From Pyrinomonadaceae bacterium (GTDB lineage Bacteria; Acidobacteriota; Blastocatellia; Pyrinomonadales; Pyrinomonadaceae), in NCBI GenBank assembly GCA_021463165.1, contig JAJTWY010000013.1:48910-112909 (forward strand): DNA of 64,000 nt. Direction: 5' to 3'. This document shows, piece by piece, positions 54,928 through 64,000 of this stretch; position 1 is the first letter of the stretch; every line of letters starts with the position of its first letter. The translations under genes were made by a program, and so were the position numbers. The notes beneath the pieces are model-generated. The model did no database searches, was not told where the DNA came from, and saw nothing but the letters and a program-made list of their open reading frames with translations.

Positions 54928-55286
54928 TTCTTCTTCTCCAAATTCTGTTGTATGCGAAACGTGACGATCTTTGTCAGGAGCTTTGTGGGCAGTGGCTGAT
55001 CGAGAGGGAACTGGACGGTACCCTTTGAGGTCTTGTATTGGGCAAGCTCATTTCTGAATTCAACAATACTGTCGGGGCCACCCGGGTAGAAGCCTATGTG
55101 GTGCTTAAAGCCCGCGAAATAGACAAGCGGGCCGTTTAGCTTGAATGTCGGGATCCCGTAACTTATCGTCTCCTCGGCTTCGGGGGCGAGATCTTTAACC
55201 AGCTTACGGATCTCTTGCAATTTCGCTGCGACCTCGCCAGGAAACTCCGCGATATAGGCATCGATATTTGGGGCCGCTCGTCTCAT
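54924..55286 (-). CDS. DUF1801 protein (YdhG-like)
   Basis: 120 residues: 'PNIDAYIAEFPGEVAAKLQEIRKLVKDLAPEAEETISYGIPTFKLNGPLVYFAGFKHHIGFYPG' is the typical YdhG/Fra-like fold. Bacillus Fra helps iron delivery, but most members are uncharacterised. Overlaps both neighbours by 4 bases. Confidence 0.85.
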   Translation of the reverse strand: MRRAAPNIDAYIAEFPGEVAAKLQEIRKLVKDLAPEAEETISYGIPTFKLNGPLVYFAGFKHHIGFYPGGPDSIVEFRNELAQYKTSKGTVQFPLDQPLPTKLLTKIVTFRIQQNLEKKK

Positions 55287-55762
55287 ATCGCTGCAAGCAA
55301 CTTGTCGAGTTTTTCATACCCATCATTGACACCGCGTTCCATACCGGATCGAACCATTCCGTCGCGATCGGCCACGGAGAAAAATACCGACTGATGGACA
55401 ACGCGGCTGCGGCCATTTGGCAGGTCCTCGAATGTAGTCTTGCCCATAATGACGTGTCCGCGCTCCGGCAGGCCGTCGAATTCGAATGTGCCGATAAAGC
55501 GTTCCGGCGCAGTCACTTCGTGATAGGTGCCAAAGAATGCATATTTCTGGCCGTCGCGTTCGTGGGTGTATCGATAGGAGCCTCCTTCGCGACAATCCCA
55601 ATGTTCAATGGTCATCTTCATGCCATGTGGCCCGACCCATTGCACATATATCTCCGGGTCGGTGTGTGCCCTGAACACCAACTCACGCGGGGCATCGAAC
55701 TCTCGCGTAATAACGAGCTCCTGTTTGCCCGGTTCTGCGGTAACGACCGTTTGTTTGCTCAT
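55283..55762 (-). CDS. AHSA1/SRPBCC-family protein
   Basis: 159 residues. 'ITREFDAPRELVFRAHTDPEIYVQWVGPHGMKMTIEHWDCREGGSYRY' is the start of Activator-of-Hsp90-like helix-grip proteins. In bacteria these often pair with ArsR regulators as here (ArsR gene 30 bases upstream) and form tight cassettes with PhnB- and DUF1801-type genes. Confidence 0.9.
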   Translation of the reverse strand: MSKQTVVTAEPGKQELVITREFDAPRELVFRAHTDPEIYVQWVGPHGMKMTIEHWDCREGGSYRYTHERDGQKYAFFGTYHEVTAPERFIGTFEFDGLPERGHVIMGKTTFEDLPNGRSRVVHQSVFFSVADRDGMVRSGMERGVNDGYEKLDKLLAAI

Positions 55763-55792
55763 CTATTGCTCCTAATTTTCGCCTTGACTTAA

Positions 55793-56140
55793 TTAGCCCT
55801 TCTCAAACGGAAGCATCGGCGTTGCTTCCGATCCCTTCGTCATATTCTCTAAAACCGCGTCAAGCCTCTGATATTCGCGTTCCTTGATCGCCGCGAACTG
55901 CCTGACCCATCGTTCAAGTTCTCTCATAGGTTTTGGATTAATGTAATAAATACGTTGCTGGGCCTTCTTTTCTACACGAACAAGTTTTGCTTCACGTAAT
56001 ACTTTAAGATGCTGCGAGATGGCGGGAGGAGTAGATTTGAAGCCTCGGTAGATCTCCGTTGCCGTCATATTTCCGTTCGCCGCCAATCGTTCGAGGATCG
56101 TCCTTCGCGTCGGTTCCGCCAGGGCTGTGAATGTGTCCAT
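55793..56140 (-). CDS. ArsR-family transcriptional regulator
   Basis: 115 residues, winged helix: 'DTFTALAEPTRRTILERLAANGNMTATEIYRGFKSTPPAISQHLKVLREAKLVRVEKKAQQRIYYI'. No Cys ligand cluster, so not a metal sensor of the classical type. It heads the cassette ArsR-AHSA1-DUF1801-VOC and probably represses it. Confidence 0.92.
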   Translation of the reverse strand: MDTFTALAEPTRRTILERLAANGNMTATEIYRGFKSTPPAISQHLKVLREAKLVRVEKKAQQRIYYINPKPMRELERWVRQFAAIKEREYQRLDAVLENMTKGSEATPMLPFEKG

Positions 56141-56277
56141 GAGTTTATAATAAAGAGTTTAGTTAATTAAGACAAGAGTAAAATAGACAAAAATGCTATT
56201 GCCCGCAAGTCACGCGGATCGGAGCGAAGGATATCTTCTGCTCGCGATCCTTGGCGTGCCCGGCGGGCAACCAGTTG

Positions 56278-57636
56278 CTAGATCGATTCTCTAATCGCTT
56301 CCTCAAATATTTCGAGGGCGACATCGACATGTTCTTTCGCAAGGATCAGCGGCGGCGACCAGCGGATAGCGTTGGCTCCGCAGCCGAGGATTATGAGGCC
56401 CTTCTGGTAACAAGCCATTTCTATCCGATCGCGAAGTTCAGGGTCGGCGGCGTGCGGATCGTCGCCCGAGCCTTTGACGAACTCGACGCCGAGCATCATT
56501 CCAAATCCTCGAACGTCACCGATAACGCTGTATCTCTGTTTCAGCTCGTTCAGGCCGGCTTCGAGATAAGCGCCGACTTCACGGCTGTTCTCGACGAGGC
56601 CGCCCTGAAGCAGTTCTATGGTCTTGAGTGCAGCCGTGAGGGCGACCGGGTTGCCGCCGAAGGTGGAAGCGTGAGCGCCTTTGTGCCAATCCATGATGTC
56701 GGCACGGGCGGTGCAGGCACCTATCGGCATTCCGGAGCCGAGGCCCTTCGCCATGCAGACTATGTCCGCCTTAACACCCTCATGGTGGTCCAGAGCAAAC
56801 ATCTTGCCGGTACGGCCCATGCCTGACTGTACTTCATCTACGATCAGCATAATGCCGTTCTCGTCGCAGATGCGGCGAAGCTCTCGCACAAACGCGGTCG
56901 GGGCGGGGACGTAGCCGCCTTCACCCTGAACGACCTCGAGTACGATACCGGCTACCTCCGTCGCAGGGGTCGTCGTCTCAAACACCCTGTTCAGCCAAGT
57001 CAGAACGTCGCGGGTAACCGTTGCTTCGTCCGTCTGCTGGTCCGTGACGAAGTGGCGAAACTTGTTCGGATAGGGGATGTGGACAACGTCGAGCGGCTGT
57101 CGCATGAACCCAAGCCGCTGTGCCTTTTTCGAAGAGGTCAGCGATAGAGCCCCGAGCGTGCGGCCGTGGAACGAGCTTTGGAAGGCAATGAACTTCTGTC
57201 GATGAGTGTGATACATCGCCAGCTTGAGAGCTGTTTCGATCGCCTCGGCGCCGCTATTTGCAAAGTGGGTTTTGGTCGGGCCGTCGATCGGCACGATCTC
57301 ATTTAGCTTTTTCCCGAGTTCCGGCATGTGGCGATAATAGAAATCCGTTCCGCACAGATGGATCAACTCGCTCACCTGCTTTTGCAGTGCCGCTACAATT
57401 TCCGGATGGCAATGGCCCGTCGAACACACGGCGACGCCCGCATTGCAGTCCAGAAAGACGTTGCCGTCCGGGTCGGTTATCCAAACGCCGCTGGCGTGGT
57501 CGGCGACGAGCTTATAATCCGGCCGCGGATAGCTCGGCGTCACATACTGTTCGTCGCCTTGGATGATCTCAAGGGATCTCGGGCCGGGAAGTGAGGTTTT
57601 GATAATTGGACGCTGAAGTTCGGTCGATGGTGTCAT
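56278..57636 (-). CDS. Class III aminotransferase
   Basis: 452 residues from ATG 57636 with GAAGGAGAAATT upstream; the track starts at 57693. PLP Lys in 'VCMAKGLGSGMPIGA', 'VDEVQSGMGRTGKMFALDH' and 'GHCHPEIVAALQ' are typical of the GABA/ornithine-type group. Acts on an omega-amino acid; the exact substrate is not evident. A hairpin (CATCGGGC-AA-GCCCGATG, 57691-57708) lies in its 5' leader. Confidence 0.9.
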   Translation of the reverse strand: MTPSTELQRPIIKTSLPGPRSLEIIQGDEQYVTPSYPRPDYKLVADHASGVWITDPDGNVFLDCNAGVAVCSTGHCHPEIVAALQKQVSELIHLCGTDFYYRHMPELGKKLNEIVPIDGPTKTHFANSGAEAIETALKLAMYHTHRQKFIAFQSSFHGRTLGALSLTSSKKAQRLGFMRQPLDVVHIPYPNKFRHFVTDQQTDEATVTRDVLTWLNRVFETTTPATEVAGIVLEVVQGEGGYVPAPTAFVRELRRICDENGIMLIVDEVQSGMGRTGKMFALDHHEGVKADIVCMAKGLGSGMPIGACTARADIMDWHKGAHASTFGGNPVALTAALKTIELLQGGLVENSREVGAYLEAGLNELKQRYSVIGDVRGFGMMLGVEFVKGSGDDPHAADPELRDRIEMACYQKGLIILGCGANAIRWSPPLILAKEHVDVALEIFEEAIRESI

Positions 57637-57995
57637 GATAATTTCTCCTTCTTGATAGGTGTTGAAAGGCGGAAAATATCCGCCGGTCCACATCGGGCAA
57701 GCCCGATGCTAAACGGTTCTAAATGGAGAAATTAATCGCCCGCGAAGAGGTTCGCTCGCTGTTTTATGGGTCTTAGTTTTGATATCGAGCGCGGTGTCAT
57801 GATTGAGATAATATAACAGAACCACGGTTGGCGTTCAAAAAGCGAGGCGGATCGTTCCACATCATTTTCTGGACCTGACTGAGCCACGCGAATCTTCGCT
57901 CAGGAGCGTTATCGGCCATTCGATAGAGACTTGGTCGTGGCATTCGTCGGTCTCGGATAATGTTACTTTCATACCTTAAACGCTAGAATCGTAGC
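57637..57995. other. Intergenic region between divergent genes
   Basis: 359 bases without a convincing gene between the aminotransferase and the DUF255 gene. It holds the perfect hairpin CATCGGGC-AA-GCCCGATG at 57691-57708, without a T-run. A short minus-strand ORF from 57972 (about 36 codons) is too weak to call. Confidence 0.5.
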
Positions 57996-60005
57996 ATGAC
58001 ATCAAAGGCTAAATTTACAAACCGACTGATAGATGAGACATCACCCTATCTTCTCCAGCACGCGCATAATCCGGTCGACTGGTATCCGTGGGGCGAGGAG
58101 GCCTTTGAGAAGGCAAAAGCCGAAGATAGACCAGTGCTGGTGAGCATAGGATATTCGGCCTGTCATTGGTGTCATGTTATGGAGCATGAATCGTTTGAGG
58201 ACGAGGCGACCGCAGCGATCATGAATCAGAATTTCGTCAATATCAAGGTCGATATGGAGGAGCGGCCGGACGTTGATCAGATCTATATGAACTTTGTTCA
58301 ACTGACAACGGGCCGTGGCGGGTGGCCGATGAATGTGTTCCTGCTGCCTGATAAAAAGCCGTTTTTCGGCGGGACCTATTTTCCGCCTCAGCCACGTTAC
58401 GGGATGCCGTCATGGCGTCAGATCCTGCTGAGCATCTCTGAGACATATCGCGAACGTCGAGCCGAGATCGAGCGATCAACGACCGATATCGTCGGCGAAT
58501 TGTGTCGAATGAGCCTTGCGGTTTCGGCGGACGGTCTGTCGACGGAAATGCTCGACAACGCGTACACCAGCTTCCTGAGGAGCTTCGATGCGGTCAACGG
58601 CGGTTTTGGCGGGGCTCCAAAATTTCCTCAGCCAATGGGTCTGGAATTCCTGCTCAGATATCACAAGCGAACCGGTGAGGAACAGGCGCTTTCGATGGTC
58701 GAACACACACTTGAAAAGATGGCTCGGGGAGGTATCTACGATCAGCTGGGCGGCGGTTTTCATCGCTATGCGGTTGATGCAGTCTGGCTCGTACCACATT
58801 TCGAGAAGATGCTGTATGACAATGCCCAGTTGAGCCGGGTTTATCTGCACGCTTTTCAGGTTACGGGAAATGAGCTTTACCGGCACGTGGCGACGGAAAT
58901 ACTGGAGTACGTTCGGCGTGAAATGCTGGATCCGTCGGGCGGTTTCTATTCGACACAGGATGCGGACAGCGAAGGCGAAGAAGGGAAGTTCTTTGTCTGG
59001 TCGCACGACGAAATACTCGACATTCTCGGCGAAACTGAGGGTGCGGCATTTTGCAAATACTACGATGTTACTGCTGCCGGCAATTTCGAGGGGCACAACA
59101 TCCCGAACGTGAAGCAGCCTGACCCGTATCCCCAAGCCGATGAACGATTTGTCGTCGCACGTCGAAAATTGTTCGAGCATCGCGAGTGGCGAGTAAAGCC
59201 CGGCCGGGATGAGAAGGTCCTAACGGCCTGGAATGGACTGATGCTGGCTGCCTTTGCAGATGCCGCGGGGGTTCTGGGCAGCTCCGAGTATCTTCACATC
59301 GCCGAAACTAACGCTGAGTTCCTTCTCAAGTCGCTCAGTCGCAATGGACGACTGCTCAGGACATGGAAAGCGGGGACGGCAAAGTTGAACGCATACATAG
59401 AAGACTACGCAAACGTCGCCGATGCGTTAATAGTCCTTTTTCAGGTCACCGGAAAGCGCGAGTACTTAACCGAAGCTCAGAGGCTTGCGGATATTATGAT
59501 CACCGAGTTCTGGGATGCAGAGAATGGCGGATTCTTTTTCACCTCGAACGATCACGAGGAACTGGTCGTTCGAAATAAGGATTTCTATGACAATGCCACG
59601 CCCTCGGGAAACTCAGTATCGGCCGATGTCCTGCTGAGATTGGCGAAACTGACGGGGGACCAAAGGTATGAGCGATTTGCCGTCACGGTTCTGAGACTCG
59701 CCGCATCGTTCATTCGAAGGCATCCGCAGGGATTCGGCCGGGCCCTCTCGGCGATGGAGTTTTATTTGGGACCAACCAGGGAGATCGTTATCCTGGCGTC
59801 CGCCGATGATGAGCTCCGTCGGGAAGTGATTAAGAGATTTCTGCCGGATGCGGTTCTGATAATGTCGGACGGCGATGACGACGATCTGCCACTGCTTTCA
59901 GGCCGAACCAGAATTGACGGGAAACCGACGGTCTATGTTTGCGAGAACTTCGTGTGTCAGCTCCCGGTTACAAACTTGGAAGATCTGGCGCAAACGCTGG
60001 GCTAA
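57996..60005 (+). CDS. DUF255 thioredoxin-fold protein (YyaL/SPATA20-like)
   Basis: 669 residues. N-terminal thioredoxin-like domain with '[17 protein letters not shown]' (CHWC, a CxxC site) and '[24 protein letters not shown]', then an (alpha/alpha)6-type C-terminal domain ('[17 protein letters not shown]', '[15 protein letters not shown]'). Universal but little understood; proposed roles include sugar-related enzymes. No signal peptide, so cytosolic. Confidence 0.93.
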   Translation: MTSKAKFTNRLIDETSPYLLQHAHNPVDWYPWGEEAFEKAKAEDRPVLVSIGYSACHWCHVMEHESFEDEATAAIMNQNFVNIKVDMEERPDVDQIYMNFVQLTTGRGGWPMNVFLLPDKKPFFGGTYFPPQPRYGMPSWRQILLSISETYRERRAEIERSTTDIVGELCRMSLAVSADGLSTEMLDNAYTSFLRSFDAVNGGFGGAPKFPQPMGLEFLLRYHKRTGEEQALSMVEHTLEKMARGGIYDQLGGGFHRYAVDAVWLVPHFEKMLYDNAQLSRVYLHAFQVTGNELYRHVATEILEYVRREMLDPSGGFYSTQDADSEGEEGKFFVWSHDEILDILGETEGAAFCKYYDVTAAGNFEGHNIPNVKQPDPYPQADERFVVARRKLFEHREWRVKPGRDEKVLTAWNGLMLAAFADAAGVLGSSEYLHIAETNAEFLLKSLSRNGRLLRTWKAGTAKLNAYIEDYANVADALIVLFQVTGKREYLTEAQRLADIMITEFWDAENGGFFFTSNDHEELVVRNKDFYDNATPSGNSVSADVLLRLAKLTGDQRYERFAVTVLRLAASFIRRHPQGFGRALSAMEFYLGPTREIVILASADDELRREVIKRFLPDAVLIMSDGDDDDLPLLSGRTRIDGKPTVYVCENFVCQLPVTNLEDLAQTLG

Positions 60006-60029
60006 GTACTCACAGAGAAGACACAAAAA

Positions 60030-60062
60030 AGCTCGAACGCCTATAACGCTCGAGCTCTTTTC
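60030..60062. terminator. Bidirectional terminator between DUF255 and lipoprotein genes
   Basis: AGCTCGA...TCGAGCT hairpin flanked by AAAAAA upstream and CTTTTC downstream; fits the ends of both convergent genes. Confidence 0.7.
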
Positions 60063-60079
60063 GTACTTAGGGACGAGAA

Positions 60080-60382
60080 CTATTTATTAGCCGGTTTGTT
60101 AGCAGCGTTTGCGTTAGCAGCCGGGGCAGCGTTAGCCGGTTTCGCAGCATTAGAAACAGCGTTAGCAGCGGTCGACGCAGCATTCGAAGCAGCATTAGCA
60201 GCATTCGCGATCGCGTTCGCCGCGGTCTGAGCTGCGTTTGCAGCATTAGCCATTGCGTTGGCAGCGGTGTTGGCCGCGTTCGCAGCCTTGTTAGCTGCGG
60301 TGTTCGTGTTAGCAGCTTCGCCGCACGCCATTCCCAGAGCGCCCATTGCGAGAACAGCTGATAGGGCAATTACTTTTTTCAT
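60080..60382 (-). CDS. Ala/Asn-rich predicted lipoprotein
   Basis: 100 residues. Lipobox 'LGMAC' at about 16-20 marks a lipoprotein. The mature part is nearly all Ala and Asn in a roughly four-residue rhythm ('AANTAANAMANAANAAQTAAN'), predicted to be one long helix, like an alanine-rich coiled-coil tail. Paralogue 290 bases away. The Leu/Pro-rich ORF on the other frame is a shadow. Confidence 0.72.
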   Translation of the reverse strand: MKKVIALSAVLAMGALGMACGEAANTNTAANKAANAANTAANAMANAANAAQTAANAIANAANAASNAASTAANAVSNAAKPANAAPAANANAANKPANK

Positions 60383-60611
60383 AACTTAAAGATTCTCCTG
60401 TCTTCTTCAAAGATTAGATCTAATTCAATTTAATTTTAACTTAATCGAAGACCGTGTTAACCCCGGCCTTGTCCCGTGTCTTTCTCAAATTTTCAGGAAC
60501 ATTGCACAATATAGTGTCCGTTGGCGATTAAGTCAACCCCCAAAACACAAAAATATTCAAATTTCTATTCAAAAACTGCTAATTCCTGAGTAACCGCATT
60601 CTATCAAACAG

Positions 60612-60641
60612 AAAAGCACCTCGCAAAACGCGAAGTGCTTT
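60612..60641 (-). terminator. Terminator of the second lipoprotein gene
   Basis: On the minus strand AAGCACTTCGCG-TTTT-GCGAGGTGCTTTTC hairpin with a T-run, just past the stop at 60669. Confidence 0.75.
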
Positions 60642-60668
60642 CCCAATCAACAACAGTATATATAGTGA

Positions 60669-60956
60669 CTACGGCTTCTTTGTAGCGTTAGCAGCCGGAG
60701 CATTAGCCGCAGGCGCATTAGCCGCGGGCTTATTAGCAGCTGGAGCATTTGCAGCCGGGGCGTTCGAAGCAGGTGCGTTCGATGCCGGTGCAGTAGCAGG
60801 CGTGCTAACGGTTTCCGGGGTTGAAGCCGGAACGGTGACATTTGCAGGCTTATTAGCAGTTGCGTTGTTTGCAGGTGCGTTGTTGGCCGCGCCGCCGCAA
60901 GCCATGCCGAGGGCGCTCAGCCCGAGAACAGTTGAAAGTACAATTACTTTTGTCAT
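60669..60956 (-). CDS. Ala/Asn/Pro-rich predicted lipoprotein (paralogue)
   Basis: 95 residues. Leader and lipobox ('LSALGMAC') nearly the same as in the neighbouring gene, then 'ANNAPANNATANKPAN' and repeated 'APASNAPAANAPAANKPAAN' with Thr/Val in the middle. Disordered or polyproline-like rather than helical. With the neighbour it forms a paralogous pair with diverged repeats. Confidence 0.7.
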   Translation of the reverse strand: MTKVIVLSTVLGLSALGMACGGAANNAPANNATANKPANVTVPASTPETVSTPATAPASNAPASNAPAANAPAANKPAANAPAANAPAANATKKP

Positions 60957-61281
60957 GTTATTAAAGACTCCTAATCTTTACTCAAAGAATTAAAAAACCT
61001 GTTTCCAGGCACCGGCCGATCGTGACACAGCCGTTTTGCTCAGAGCTCTTTCTTTCTCGAAGCAAACGATAATATAGAAATCGAAACGGCTCATGTCAAC
61101 TAAAAAATGTAAAAATAGCAACTTTTTTTCATTTATTTTTTTGCGCGTTTTGCATTAGCAACCCCGGGGCGAGCCAAAGCGGCAAAGAATATTTTTCCTT
61201 GACTCATTTTTTACCGCCAGAGTATCCTTTTAGATAGGGCGATCGCCCTCCGTTTCCCGCTTGATCCCACATCCTCTTACG
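60957..61281. other. AT-rich intergenic region
   Basis: 325 bases without an ORF of note, strongly A/T-rich between about 61080 and 61140. Expected to hold the divergent promoters of the lipoprotein and the GAF-GGDEF-like gene. Confidence 0.5.
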
Positions 61282-62541
61282 ATGAACGAAGCTGATCTCA
61301 AAGCTCAGGCTCACGGCCGCCGAGCCGCATTTTCGCTCTATACAATTACTACAGTTGGCGTTTCGGTCGCGGCGATAACGGCGACGATCGCTCTCTCGAA
61401 TCTCGAACTTGGAATTGAACAGCGGACTAAAGGCTACTCGGCCGTCATCGCAGTCTATGTCTGTATTTGTGTGCTTTTGTATTTTCGGCAGGCGAGACAG
61501 GATCAGGGCCGGCACGATGATCCCCGTGATGACGCGCTTGAACAAAGCTTGACCGCCATTGACGAGGCAATAGGGTACTTCACGGGGTCGCTGCGGACCT
61601 CTGATGCTTTCCGGCTCGTCGCCGGTCGTGTCAACGACGTTGTTCCATACAATACCATCTCGCTCTATCTCCTGAATGACGAGCGATCGAAGATTGTTGC
61701 TGTCCACGCAGACGGTGCAATGGCAGAATCCGAGCGGGGACGCGAACTGGACATTGACGCCGGGCTTCCCGGCCGGGCTTTTGTGACCGGTGAAGTTGAG
61801 GCCGACAGCGATCTGAAACTCGACAACGGTCAAACTCTCGGTTCTGCGGTCGCTATCCCGCTAAAAAACGGCGACAGCGTGTTCGGGGTCATCCAGCTTC
61901 TTTTTGATCGGGGATATGATCCATTGGCCGCCAACCCGTCACCCTTCGAGGCTCTCGGTACGCGGATTTCTCCGCTTATGCTCGGGGCGATCTCGTTTGA
62001 ACGCACGCAGGCAAATGCCCTGACTGATATCACGACCGACCTTCCGAACGAACGCGCGTTTTACCTTGTCCTGGAGAATCAAGTGGCCGAGGCTCAACGA
62101 AAACGAGGGGAAAGGCCGTTGACCGTTCTAGCGATCGATATCAAGGGTTTTGACGAGATCAATCGTACCTTCGGCCACGTAGCAGGCGATCGGGTGCTTA
62201 ATTTCGCCGCGCAGGTGATAAAGGAGAATCTGCGTCAGATGGACTTTGTTGCCCGGGCGTTGAATGATGAGTTCCTCGTCATTCTCCCGACGGCAGACAA
62301 GGAGGTCTCACATGAGATCATCTCCCGCATACAAAAGGCGTTCTTCCGAAGGGAATTGGCGATCAATGACAAGCAGCGGCTCGAAATAGAACTCAACATT
62401 GGCTGGGCGGCTTTCGGGGAAGACGGCGAAAGGCCCGGACAACTCCTAAGTTTGGCACAGTTAAGAAAGGAGCAGATCAAAACGTCCGGATCACGCAATG
62501 TTCTCTGGTTTCCGCGCGAATCCAGCTATCCCGCCAACTAG
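61282..62541 (+). CDS. Membrane GAF-GGDEF-like protein with degenerate site
   Basis: 419 residues from ATG 61282 (MNEADLK); the track begins at a TTG 21 bases before. Two TM helices (about 18-75), a GAF domain (about 95-245, 'AIGYFTGSLRTSDAFRLVAGRVNDVVPYNTISLYLL') and a GGDEF-like domain. The active site reads 'RALNDEF' where active cyclases have 'RYGGDEF', so it is probably not a cyclase. A receptor or effector role for cyclic-di-GMP or another ligand is possible. Confidence 0.85.
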   Translation: MNEADLKAQAHGRRAAFSLYTITTVGVSVAAITATIALSNLELGIEQRTKGYSAVIAVYVCICVLLYFRQARQDQGRHDDPRDDALEQSLTAIDEAIGYFTGSLRTSDAFRLVAGRVNDVVPYNTISLYLLNDERSKIVAVHADGAMAESERGRELDIDAGLPGRAFVTGEVEADSDLKLDNGQTLGSAVAIPLKNGDSVFGVIQLLFDRGYDPLAANPSPFEALGTRISPLMLGAISFERTQANALTDITTDLPNERAFYLVLENQVAEAQRKRGERPLTVLAIDIKGFDEINRTFGHVAGDRVLNFAAQVIKENLRQMDFVARALNDEFLVILPTADKEVSHEIISRIQKAFFRRELAINDKQRLEIELNIGWAAFGEDGERPGQLLSLAQLRKEQIKTSGSRNVLWFPRESSYPAN

Positions 62542-62591
62542 GCGCTGAAATTCGTTTTGGCAAAAACTGGTTCGCCTTGTATATTTGGTCA

Positions 62592-63995
62592 ATGGCGAAG
62601 ATAACCTTCTATGGCGGTGTCGGCACGGTCACCGGCTCAAAATACCTCCTCGAACACAACGGACAGAAAGTACTTGTCGATTGCGGTCTTTTTCAAGGCC
62701 TTAAAGAACTGCGCGAGCGAAACTGGCAGGATCCGCAATTCGCCCCGCACGAGATAGACGCCGTAATAATCACCCACGCCCATATCGACCATACCGGCTG
62801 GCTTCCGCGGCTGGTCAAACTTGGTTTCAAAGGCCCGGTGATGACATCCCGTGCGACCGGCGACCTCCTTAAGATCTTACTCCCCGATTCAGCGAGGCTT
62901 CAGGAGGAAGAGGCCGACTATCGTAACCGACACGCTTTGACGAGCCACACGCCGGCCCTTCCGCTATATGATGAAGACGATGCTCGGGAAACGCTCGAAC
63001 GGCTGCTCCCCGTTCCAAATGACGGCCTCCCGCACGACGTTGTGCCCGGAATGAAGGCGAGTTTTCTGGTCGCGGGGCACATCATGGGCGCGAGCCTCGT
63101 ACTCGTCGAAATGGAAAACGCCAGGCCGGATGGGAGTTCTGTACGTTTTCTGTTCTCAGGCGATCTTGGGCATTACGATCAGCCGATAGTCAAGGACCCG
63201 GCACCGCCGCCTGATTGCGACTATTTGATGTGCGAATCGACATATGGCGATCGACTACATGGCGAAGTTGATTCCGAATCGCAGATGGCCCGGATCATAA
63301 ATGAAGCAGCAAGGCGAGACGGCCCTATTCTGATCCCGGCATTTGCCGTTGGCCGAACTCAGGAAGTGCTGTATATGATCCGCGAGTTGGAGGAACAAAA
63401 GAAGATCCCGATCCTACCGGTGATCGTCGATTCTCCGATGGCTGCAAAGGCGACGCAGGTCTATAATCGCTGGCACGAAGAACACGATCGCGAATACGCC
63501 TCGATCCTTGCCCATAAACGCCACCCGCTTAGAACTGCGTCGATGACGACCGCGTCAACTCGGGAGGAATCAAAGAGGCTTAATGAACTGCGTGGTTCGC
63601 GAATCATCATTTCGGCCTCGGGTATGTTGACCGGCGGACGCGTTCTGCACCACGCCATGCGTGTGCTGCCGGATGAGGACGCGACCATCGTCTTTGTCGG
63701 TTATCAAGCTGCCGGAACGACCGGACGGAGGATACAGGACGGCGATCGGGAAGTGAAGATAATGAAGAATTGGATACCGGTCCGATGCCACGTCGAGAAG
63801 GTTGAAGGTTTCTCGGCCCACGCCGATTGGAAAGCGGTGCTCCGATGGCTGAGCGGCCTCTCAAAACCGCCAAAGATGGTTTTCACCACGCACGGCGAGC
63901 CTGAATCAGCCGAAGCGATGGCCGAGCATATACGTGATCGCTTTGGCTGGAACGTAAGGGTTCCTGGCTTTGAAGACAGCGTCGAATTGACCTAG
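62592..63995 (+). CDS. MBL-fold beta-CASP ribonuclease
   Basis: 467 residues from ATG 62592. Metallo-beta-lactamase motifs 'THAHIDHTGWLPRLVK' (HxHxDH), 'DSPMAAKATQVY' and the beta-CASP part 'IISASGMLTGGRVLHH', 'GYQAAGTTGRRIQDG', 'VEGFSAHADWKAVLRWL' are complete. Related to CPSF73/KH-CPSF-like RNA-processing nucleases without KH domains. Follows the GAF gene by 50 bases and ends almost at the window edge. Confidence 0.93.
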   Translation: MAKITFYGGVGTVTGSKYLLEHNGQKVLVDCGLFQGLKELRERNWQDPQFAPHEIDAVIITHAHIDHTGWLPRLVKLGFKGPVMTSRATGDLLKILLPDSARLQEEEADYRNRHALTSHTPALPLYDEDDARETLERLLPVPNDGLPHDVVPGMKASFLVAGHIMGASLVLVEMENARPDGSSVRFLFSGDLGHYDQPIVKDPAPPPDCDYLMCESTYGDRLHGEVDSESQMARIINEAARRDGPILIPAFAVGRTQEVLYMIRELEEQKKIPILPVIVDSPMAAKATQVYNRWHEEHDREYASILAHKRHPLRTASMTTASTREESKRLNELRGSRIIISASGMLTGGRVLHHAMRVLPDEDATIVFVGYQAAGTTGRRIQDGDREVKIMKNWIPVRCHVEKVEGFSAHADWKAVLRWLSGLSKPPKMVFTTHGEPESAEAMAEHIRDRFGWNVRVPGFEDSVELT

Positions 63996-64000
63996 ATCCG

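Noticed and set aside
57797-57972. Possible short minus-strand ORF upstream of the aminotransferase gene
   Set aside because: Careful reading gives only about 36 codons before a stop, with no ribosome-binding site or recognisable motif.

Overview
The window looks like a chromosomal segment of a Gram-negative-type (diderm) bacterium, most likely an acidobacterium of the Blastocatellia/Pyrinomonas type. This is an inference from gene content: lipid A and heptose LPS genes (lpxD, waaF, gmhB), a PilSR/type IV pilin locus, many secreted peptidases and amidohydrolases, small secreted proteins with low-complexity tails, MGDG-synthase-like glycolipid genes and a six-gene molybdoenzyme operon. No rRNA, tRNA, CRISPR array, intact insertion sequence or prophage was seen. 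Coding density is high, short operons sit on both strands, and most genes are ordinary housekeeping or cell-envelope genes.

Layout. 1-9.3 kb: tandem secreted amidohydrolases (the second lacks the usual HxH metal motif), msrB, lpxD, a small K+ channel, an RRM protein, infA, secreted hypotheticals, a dienelactone hydrolase and an OmpH/Skp-like protein. 9.3-13.1 kb: a scarred region with a nested-palindrome element, a VapB/VapC-like pair with truncated toxin, the frameshifted 3' end of a second groEL with its own copy of the groEL terminator, and a PIN-domain/small-protein pair, followed by groES-groEL under a CIRCE operator. 13.2-20.7 kb: MOSC protein, a class A PBP, an epimerase-like SDR, a decayed GxxExxY gene, waaF-gmhB, a membrane protein and a cupin. 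20.7-24.9 kb: pilS-pilR-pilA with a sigma-54 promoter and a leftover 3' end of another pilin gene. 24.9-38.7 kb: ABC permease/TPR/ATPase operon, priA, prolyl oligopeptidase, a GGDEF-EAL protein, a secreted GIIVFG-repeat protein behind a second sigma-54-like promoter, and a cysteine desulfurase. 38.9-43.9 kb: radical SAM protein, glycolipid glycosyltransferase, FabG-like reductase, fused formiminotransferase-cyclodeaminase. 43.9-49.8 kb: a tight operon for a Mo-bisPGD enzyme with Fe-S, Rieske, cytochrome-b-like and TDT transporter partners. 49.9-64 kb: SRPBCC protein, M14 peptidase, an ArsR-AHSA1-DUF1801-VOC cassette, a class III aminotransferase, a DUF255 thioredoxin-fold protein, two Ala/Asn-rich lipoproteins, a GAF-GGDEF-like protein with degenerate active site, and a beta-CASP nuclease.

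How it fits together. Two sigma-54-type promoters are visible, one in front of pilA next to the NtrC-class activator PilR and one in front of the GIIVFG-repeat secreted protein, so the repeat protein may share regulation with surface structures. The least explained items are the GIIVFG-repeat protein, the molybdoenzyme operon whose substrate cannot be read from sequence, and the groEL-scar/toxin-antitoxin region.
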